Source of the DNA: JACVRW01 sp963771715
GTDB lineage: Bacteria; Actinomycetota; Thermoleophilia; Solirubrobacterales; Thermoleophilaceae
DNA: 64,000 nt
Direction: 5' to 3'
Assembly: GCA_963771715.1 (NCBI GenBank)
Contig: CAVYUQ010000010.1
Location: 386,512-450,511, forward strand
Shown here: positions 59,156-64,000 of the stretch, piece after piece
Layout of the letters: the number at the start of each line of letters is the position of its first letter
Numbering within the stretch: position 1 is the first letter of the stretch
Made by a program: the position numbers and the translations under genes
The notes under the pieces: model-generated
What the model saw: the letters and a program-made list of their open reading frames with translations, nothing else
What the model was told of the DNA's origin: nothing
Database searches by the model: none

Positions 59156-60079
59156 CTAGCTCGCCGCCAGCTCCAGCCGCGGGCCGGTGAACCCGGCGGC
59201 CGCCTCCTGGAGGATCGCGAGCATCGCGTCGCTGGCCGGGGAGTGGTAGGCGCCCTCCATGCGCGCCGCCAGCACGCGCCTGCGGGGCGCGTCGCTCAGC
59301 GCGCGGGCGACGGCGCCCGGGTGCATGGCCGTCAGCGCCATCCGGGGCATCATCGTCACGCCGACGTTGCCGGCCACGAGCGCCTGAGATGCGAGCGTGT
59401 CGTCTGCCTCGAAGGCCACGCGCGGCTCGAAGCCAGCCTCGCGGCAAGCTACGGAGGTGATCGTCCGGCAGCCGTTGATGGGCGTCGAGACGATCCACGA
59501 CTCGTCGGCGAGGTCGCGCAGCGCGAGCCGTCGCCGTTTGGCGAGCGGGTGCGCGGCCGGCAGCAGCGCGTCGTAGCAGTCGTCCATCAGGTGGGTCAGT
59601 TCGAGGTCCGGGATCAGCGTCATGGCCGGGTGGTGGTACAGGAGCGCGAGGTCCACCTCGCCGGCCTTGAGCATGCGTGCGGCCTCCTCGGGCTCGGCCT
59701 CTCGCATGCCGAGCTCCACGTCGGGGTGACGCTCATGGAAGGTCGCGACCGCCCGCGGTACGACGGTTGCGCCCGCGCTCTGGAAGCACACGAGCTTGAG
59801 GCTCCCGCCGCGCAGCCCAGCGATCGCCGCGAGGTCGTCCTCGGCGGACTCGAGCCGAGCGATGATCGCGTCCGCGTGCTCCACAAGGACCGCGCCCGCC
59901 TCGGTGAGGCGCACGCCCCGCGACAGGCGCTCGACGAGCTGGGTGCCGGTCTCGCGCTCGAGGGCCGCGACGTGCTGGCTCACCGCCGACTGGGTGAAAT
60001 TGAGCGCCTCGGCGGCAGCTGAGAACGAGCCGCGGGCCGCCACCTCGCGCAACACCTTCATCCTGCGTACGTCGAGCAT
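59156..60079 (-). CDS. LysR-family transcriptional regulator
   Basis: 307 residues from ATG 60079; GTG 60085 is an in-frame alternative. TAAGCT on the minus strand ends 6 nt before that ATG. The N-terminal helix-turn-helix (F-S-A-A-A-E-A-L-N-F-T-Q-S-A-V-S-Q-H-V-A-A-L-E) is textbook LysR. The ligand domain (about 90-300) includes D-L-A-L-L-Y-H-H-P. It is divergent from the EamA exporter and probably regulates it through the inverted repeat between them. Confidence 0.93.
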   Translation of the reverse strand: MLDVRRMKVLREVAARGSFSAAAEALNFTQSAVSQHVAALERETGTQLVERLSRGVRLTEAGAVLVEHADAIIARLESAEDDLAAIAGLRGGSLKLVCFQSAGATVVPRAVATFHERHPDVELGMREAEPEEAARMLKAGEVDLALLYHHPAMTLIPDLELTHLMDDCYDALLPAAHPLAKRRRLALRDLADESWIVSTPINGCRTITSVACREAGFEPRVAFEADDTLASQALVAGNVGVTMMPRMALTAMHPGAVARALSDAPRRRVLAARMEGAYHSPASDAMLAILQEAAAGFTGPRLELAAS

Positions 60080-60108
60080 CAGCACAGCTTATCGCCGTGT
60101 CAAGCAGG

Positions 60109-60128
60109 TTTCATTGGGACTAATGGAA
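60109..60128. promoter_or_regulatory. Candidate LysR-type operator
   Basis: TTTCATT (60109-60115), 6 bp, AATGGAA (60122-60128): an inverted repeat with one mismatch in the 72-bp gap between the LysR and EamA genes. Its AT-rich half-sites and position between divergent genes fit LysR autoregulation and control of the transporter. Confidence 0.5.
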
Positions 60129-60151
60129 GCCATCTGCTTAGCTGGGAGCAG

Positions 60152-61116
60152 ATGTCCCGGCGCTCCGTCCTCCTGCTGCTGTTGCTCAGCGCCTTCTGGG
60201 GGGCGTCGTACCTCTTCATCAAGGTCGCGCTGGACGACGGCGTGTCGCCCTGGGCGATCGTCTCGATCCGGACCGCGCTCGCCGCGCTCGTGCTCGTCCC
60301 GCTTGCGGCGCACCTCGGCGTGCTCGGCAGCCTGCGCGGGCGCTTCGGCCCGGTGGTCGTGCTGGCGTTCGTCCAGGTGGCGGTCCCGCTCACGCTGATC
60401 GCGCTCGGCGAGGAGCGGATCTCGTCGTCGCTCACCGGGATCCTCGTGGCCAGCGCGCCGATCTTCACCTTCCTGCTCGCCTTCGCCCTCACGGGTGAGC
60501 AGCGCGCGAGCGCGGCAGCCTCGCCGGGGTGGCGATCGGGATCGTCGGCGTCGGGATGCTGCTGGGCGTGGACGCCGGGGGCGGCGCCGAGGCGCTCGTG
60601 GGCGGCATGTTCGTGATCCTCGCGGCCCTCGGCTACGCCGTGGCCGCGTGGTACCTGAAGCGGAATCTCGCCGGGGTCGAGCCGGTGGCGACGGTGGCGG
60701 GCACCCAGGCGATCGCCGCGCTCGTGACGCTTCCGCTCGGGCTCCTTCACGTGCCGGAGACGGTGCCCGGGCTCGCCTCGGTCGGCTCGCTCCTCACCCT
60801 CGGCGTCGTGTGCACCGGCTTCGCGTTCGTGATCTTCCACTCGCTCGTGGCGAGCGACGGCCCGGCGCGGGCGTCGCTCGTGGGCTACATCGCTCCGGTG
60901 TTCTCGATCTTCTACGGCGTCGTGCTGCTCGACGAGAGCTTCACGGTGTTCACGGTCGCCGGCCTCCTGCTGATCCTCGGCGGCTCCTGGCTAGCCGCGG
61001 GCGGCGAGCTGCCCGCACGCCGCCGCGATGTCACGGCCGCGTGTGAGCCGCACGGTGGTCCGGATGCCGCGCTCCTCGAGGGCGGCGCGGAACGCGGCGA
61101 TCGCGTCGCGGCCTGA
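60152..61116 (+). CDS. EamA/DMT-family exporter, split by one apparent base loss
   Basis: About 322 codons from ATG 60152, preceded by GGGAG. Ten hydrophobic helices in two EamA repeats: F-W-G-A-S-Y-L-F-I-K-V-A-L near the start, P-L-T-L-I-A-L-G-E-E-R-I-S-S-S in the first repeat, and G-E-E-R-like L-L-D-E-S-F-T-V-F in the second. The frame breaks near 60520, in the loop between helices 4 and 5; adding one base joins G-E-Q-R-A-S to S-L-A-G-V-A-I-G-I-V-G. After the last helix (G-G-S-W-L-A-A) the ORF continues ~40 polar residues antisense to rlmN. It probably exports amino acids or metabolites. Confidence 0.87.
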
Positions 61117-61972
61117 GCCGCGGTAGCCCGAGTCGGTCGGGTTGTACGGGATCAGGTTGACCTTGAACGCGCGCTCGGGCTTCAGCAGCGCGGCGAGCGC
61201 GAGCGCCTGCTCGTAGCGGTCGTTCACGCCGTCGAGCATCAGGTACTCCACGAACACCTGGCGCCGGCGGCGCTCGTGCCAGCGCAGGCAGGCGTCGAGC
61301 ACGTCGCGCAGCGGGTAGCGGTCGTTCACCGGCATCAGCTCGGAGCGCAGCGCCTCGTCGGCGGCGTGGATCGACAGCGCGAGGCGCACCGGCGGGCCCT
61401 CCTCCGCCATCCGCTCGATGCCGGGGATCCAGCCGACCGTCGACACGCCGATGTTCGAGTGTGCGATGCCCACGTCGGGCAGCCGCTCGCAGGCGGCGAG
61501 CACGGCGTCGAGGTTCATCAGCGGCTCGCCCATGCCCATGAACACGGCGTGGTTCACCTGCTCCTTGCGGCGGAAGTGGAGCGCCTGGTCGAGGATCTCC
61601 GAGGCCGTCAGGTTGCGCCCGAAGCGCATCGCGCCCGTGGCGCAGAAGGTGCAGGTGAGCGGGCAGCCGGACTGGCTCGACGCACAGCGAGCGGCGGCCG
61701 TCCCGGTAGCGCATCAGCACGGCCTCGACCGGTCGCCCGTCGTGGGTCTCGAAGAGGATCTTCTCGGTGCCGTCGGAGGAGAGCGCGTCGCTGAGCGGGC
61801 GCAGCGACGAGAAGGGAACCTCGTCGGAGAGCTGCTCGCGGAGGCCCAGCGGGAGGTTCGTCATCTCCTCGTAGGAGCCGGCCCCGCGCGCGGCCCACTC
61901 CCACACCTGGCGCGCTCGGAAGCCGGGCTGCTCCCTCGCCGCCAGGCGCTCGTCAAGCAAAAGCAGGTCCAC
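60991..61972 (-). CDS. rlmN: Dual-specificity RNA methyltransferase RlmN, split by one apparent indel
   Basis: Radical-SAM enzyme methylating C2 of A2503 in 23S rRNA and A37 in tRNAs. It starts at GTG 61972, with about 327 codons, slightly shorter than average. First frame: Q-V-W-E-W-A-A-R-G, K-I-L-F-E-T-H-D-G and R-S-L-C-V (the first conserved Cys region). The second frame resumes with Q-S-G-C-P-L-T-C-T-F-C, the 4Fe-4S C-x3-C-x2-C motif, then G-M-G-E-P-L-M-N. The break is near 61680; two lost bases or one extra would explain it. Its 3' end overlaps the EamA ORF by 126 bp on the opposite strand. Confidence 0.92.
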
Positions 61973-62026
61973 GCGGAAAAAGTGTGGCGCATCGCGGCAT
62001 GAGATCCGGCGCGCCGGGGCAAAAGA

Positions 62027-63123
62027 ATGCCGGTGGCACCCCCTTCGCGAGACACGATCCCCGTGTCCGGGGATCGGCAAATGCTGGACGCGGTTCTCGA
62101 CGCCGCGGCCTCGCTCATCGTGGTGGCCGATCCGCACGGCACGCTCGTACGCTGGAACCGCGCCTGCGAGCAGCTGCTCGGGTGGACGGCCGCCGAGCTC
62201 CGGGAGGTCGCGTGCGCTGCTCGATCTGGTGGCCGAACGACGAGCGACCCATCGCCGTGGCAGCGCTCGAGGCGCTTGCAGAGGGCGGGTCGCCCGTCGG
62301 GACCGAGTTCCAGTGGCGCACGCGCGACGGCGGGCTGAGGCTGATCGAGTGGTCGATCACCGTCCTCGCGGCGGCCGACGGCTCCGTCACGCACGTGGTG
62401 TGGACCGGCATCGACGTGACGGAGACGCGCCAGTGGGCCGCCGAGCGGGTGGCCGCCGAGGAACGGCTTCGCCACATCGCCGACCACGACGCCCTGACCG
62501 GGCTCTACAACCGGCGCCGCTTCGAGCAGGAGATCGACCGCCACATCGTCCACGGCCGCCGCTACGGCATGGACGGCGCGCTGCTGGTGATCGACCTCGA
62601 CCACTTCAAGGAGGTGAACGACGGCCACGGCCACAGGGCGGGTGACCGCGTGCTGGCGGAGGTGGCCTCCGTGCTGCGCGCCCGGCTGCGCGAGAGCGAC
62701 ATCCTGGCCCGCTTCGGCGGGGACGAGTTCGCCGTACTGATGCCACACGGCGGGGCGCCCGAGGCGGCCGAGCTGGCGAACCTGGTGGTGAACGCGGTGC
62801 GCCGCGAGGTCTCCACACCGGCGGGCCCGCTGGACGCCAGCGTGGGCTGGGCCCTCTTCGAGGACGCAACGACCTCGTCCGACGAGGTGCTCTCCCGCGC
62901 CGACGACGCGATGTACGCCGACAAGGCGGGCAGGCGGCACCCCGACGAGGCATCTGCGCTCGGTGGAGTAGGGGCGGGCGGACACCTAGGACGACCGTCC
63001 TGCCTTAGGGCACCGTATGGGTGCCTAAAGCAGGACGCTCGACAGCGCGTAGCCTCCCGTCCATGCGACTCGCCAAGTTCCTCGCGCACGCCGGCGTCGC
63101 GTTCGCGGCGCGCTGCCGTTTGA
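62027..63123 (+). CDS. PAS-GGDEF diguanylate cyclase with frame breaks in the PAS domain
   Basis: Starts at ATG 62027. PAS domain: L-D-A-V-L-D-A-A-A-S-L-I-V-V, W-N-R-A-C-E-Q-L-L-G-W, then a break between about 62195 and 62240. Two single-base insertions or one deletion would rejoin it to P-N-D-E-R-P and R-L-I-E-W-S-I-T-V-L. The GGDEF domain is complete: D-A-L-T-G-L-Y-N-R-R, D-L-D-H-F-K-E-V-N-D and intact R-F-G-G-D-E-F, with no upstream R-x-x-D inhibitory site seen. This is the only catalytically competent-looking GGDEF protein in the window. The natural C-terminus is unclear: the ORF runs on through the hairpin repeat at 62992 and over the rluB start. Confidence 0.85.
62992..63037 (+). repeat. 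Second copy of the CGACCGTCCTGCCT palindromic element
   Basis: CGACCGTCCTGCCT (62992-63005) is identical to 41526-41539. Here the arms CGTCCTGC (62996-63003) and GCAGGACG (63030-63037) are perfect, and the stem continues through TTAGG/CCTAA and, after a one-base bulge, CACC/GGTG around a GTATG loop. As at murG, it lies at the 3' end of a gene, before the next start. Terminator or REP-like mobile palindrome are both possible. Confidence 0.65.
63063..63119 (+). pseudogene. rluB: Truncated start of an RluB/RsuA-type pseudouridine synthase
   Basis: ATG 63063 encodes M-R-L-A-K-F-L-A-H-A-G-V-A, the N-terminal S4-domain signature of this family. Removing one T near 63101 extends it to V-A-S-R-R-A-A, exactly as in family members. 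After about 63119 the similarity ends and aminotransferase sequence begins. The gene is therefore cut at about 19 codons, most likely by a false join in the assembly. Confidence 0.75.
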
Positions 63124-64000
63124 AAAGCATCACACCCAGCCGCGCCGATGTCACCCTGTCGGAAAACCTCGCCTATCTGCGGCCGTCGGAAACCGTTTCG
63201 ATCAACCAGGAAACCCAGCGCCGCAAGGCGGCGGGTGAGGACGTCATCGACCTCTCGGCCGGCGAGCCGGATTTCAGACCCCAAGGTCGCGGCCGAGGCG
63301 GGCGTCAGGGCGATTCAACAGGGGAAGACGAAGTATACCCAATGTCGGCTTGCTGGACCTGCGGGCGGCCGCCGCGCGTCACCTCTCGCTGCTCTCCAAC
63401 GGCCGGCCGGTGAATGCCGACGGCATCGTGGTTTCCACCGGGGCCAAGCAATCGCTCTTCAATGCGATCTTCGCCCTTTTCAGTCCGGGGGACCAGGTTG
63501 TGGTTGCCACGCCCGGCCTGGGTGTCGTATCCCCAGATGGTGCATCTCGCCCGCGCCGAGCCGGTGATGGTGAACGGGGATATCGAATACGGCTTGAAGG
63601 TGAGCGACTGGCCGAGCTGGACCGCGCGGCGGACAACCAGACCGCCGGCGTGATCCTGTGCACGCCGGTGAATCCGACCGGGGCAGTGTACTCGCGGGCG
63701 GAGCTCAAGAAGAAGATCTGCGAGTGGTCCCGGGACCGCGGGATCTGGCTGATCTCGGACGAGATCTACCGGCGGATTCCGTTCCGGAAAGGGCCCGGCG
63801 CCGTCGGTCCTCGATTTCGGCGACGACCTGCTCGAGCGGGTGGTGGTGATCTACGGCGCCAGCAAGGCGTATGCGATGACCGGCTGGCGCATCGGGCTCG
63901 CGCTCGCGCCCATCAAGGTGGCCAAGGCGATGTCGGCGCTGCAGACCCATGTCACCAGTCGGGGCGTCTGAGGCCTTCGCAGTGGGCGGCGGCGGCGGCG
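63120..64000 (+). pseudogene. PLP-dependent aspartate/aromatic aminotransferase, multiply frameshifted and cut by window end
   Basis: Read across frames the sequence gives a fold-type I aminotransferase: L-A-Y-L-R-P-S-E-T-V (63170s), L-S-A-G-E-P-D-F, A-I-Q-Q-G-K-T-K-Y-T, G-A-K-Q-S-L-F-N-A-I, W-V-S-Y-P-Q-M-V, C-T-P-V-N-P-T-G-A, I-S-D-E-I-Y, and the Schiff-base region Y-G-A-S-K-A-Y-A-M-T-G-W-R-I-G. Frame changes occur near 63277, 63340, 63518, 63610, 63790 and 63957, at least six in 0.9 kb. Third codon positions contain visibly more A/T than in the rest of the window. Either this is low-quality read-end sequence from another organism joined to rluB, or a decayed transferred gene; the first is more likely. 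Confidence 0.8.

Noticed and set aside
63120..64000. Horizontally acquired aminotransferase as a genomic island
   Set aside because: The abrupt change inside rluB, the indel density and the position at the window end fit an assembly artefact better than transfer. There is no integrase, tRNA or repeat at the junction.

Overview
The window is very GC-rich, with strong G/C preference at third codon positions, many GTG and TTG starts and tightly packed genes. Gene content points to a deep-branching actinomycete, most likely class Thermoleophilia (Solirubrobacterales-like). The pointers are a Gram-positive-type dcw cluster without ftsA, a murE with the DNPR signature of meso-diaminopimelate enzymes, a ydaO (c-di-AMP) riboswitch in front of an Rpf-like muralytic enzyme, split gcvPA/gcvPB, scpAB, and NarL/LAL-type regulators. 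The taxonomic call is inference; no rRNA gene or tRNA gene was seen.

Layout. 1-6.3 kb: a TRAP-type binding lipoprotein (cut by the window edge), a NarL-type two-component pair whose kinase has a degenerate ATPase domain, a TolB-like propeller protein, and a compact operon of OmpR-type regulator, miniature kinase and CpaB. 6.3-9.4 kb: rpiA divergent from lon. 9.5-23.4 kb: housekeeping and catabolic genes (two SDRs, MFS exporter, M20 and M3 peptidases, degenerate PAS-GGDEF, methyltransferase, thioesterase, PLP lyase, 3-hydroxyacyl-CoA dehydrogenase, nitronate monooxygenase, HAD phosphatase, cupin) around the riboswitch-controlled Rpf-like gene. 23.4-26.4 kb: tadA-tadB-tadC, the motor and platform of a Tad/Flp pilus. 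26.6-46.2 kb: the dcw cluster mraZ, rsmH, ftsL, pbp/ftsI, murE, murF, mraY, murD, ftsW, murG, murC, murB, ftsQ, ftsZ. It is interrupted between ftsI and murE by two opposite-strand genes: an MshEN-like domain fused to a ~600-residue coiled coil, and a GAF protein with a degenerate GGDEF domain. 46.2-50.6 kb: GNAT, M20 peptidase, large LAL-type LuxR regulator. 50.6-55.2 kb: small ORF plus gcvT-gcvH-gcvPA-gcvPB, the glycine cleavage system. 55.3-63.1 kb: molybdopterin oxidoreductase, trpS, a 33-residue peptide behind a perfect CRP-type palindrome, scpA-scpB, LysR/EamA pair, rlmN, PAS-GGDEF and the first codons of an rluB-like gene. 63.12-64.0 kb: a heavily frameshifted aminotransferase of different codon style.

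How it works together: the dcw genes make lipid-II precursors and the septal machinery. The tad genes plus the distant cpaB belong to a pilus. The gcv operon feeds one-carbon metabolism. Several genes have a -10-like TANNNT hexamer 6-9 nt before the start codon and no Shine-Dalgarno, which suggests leaderless transcription is common here.

Data quality matters for any reader. At least ten otherwise intact genes, including ones expected to be essential (rpiA, lon, ftsW, murG, murC, rlmN), carry a single apparent indel that splits the frame, so uncorrected sequencing error is the likeliest explanation. The last ~0.9 kb is denser still in indels, begins inside an rluB-like gene, and looks like a chimeric join to another organism.
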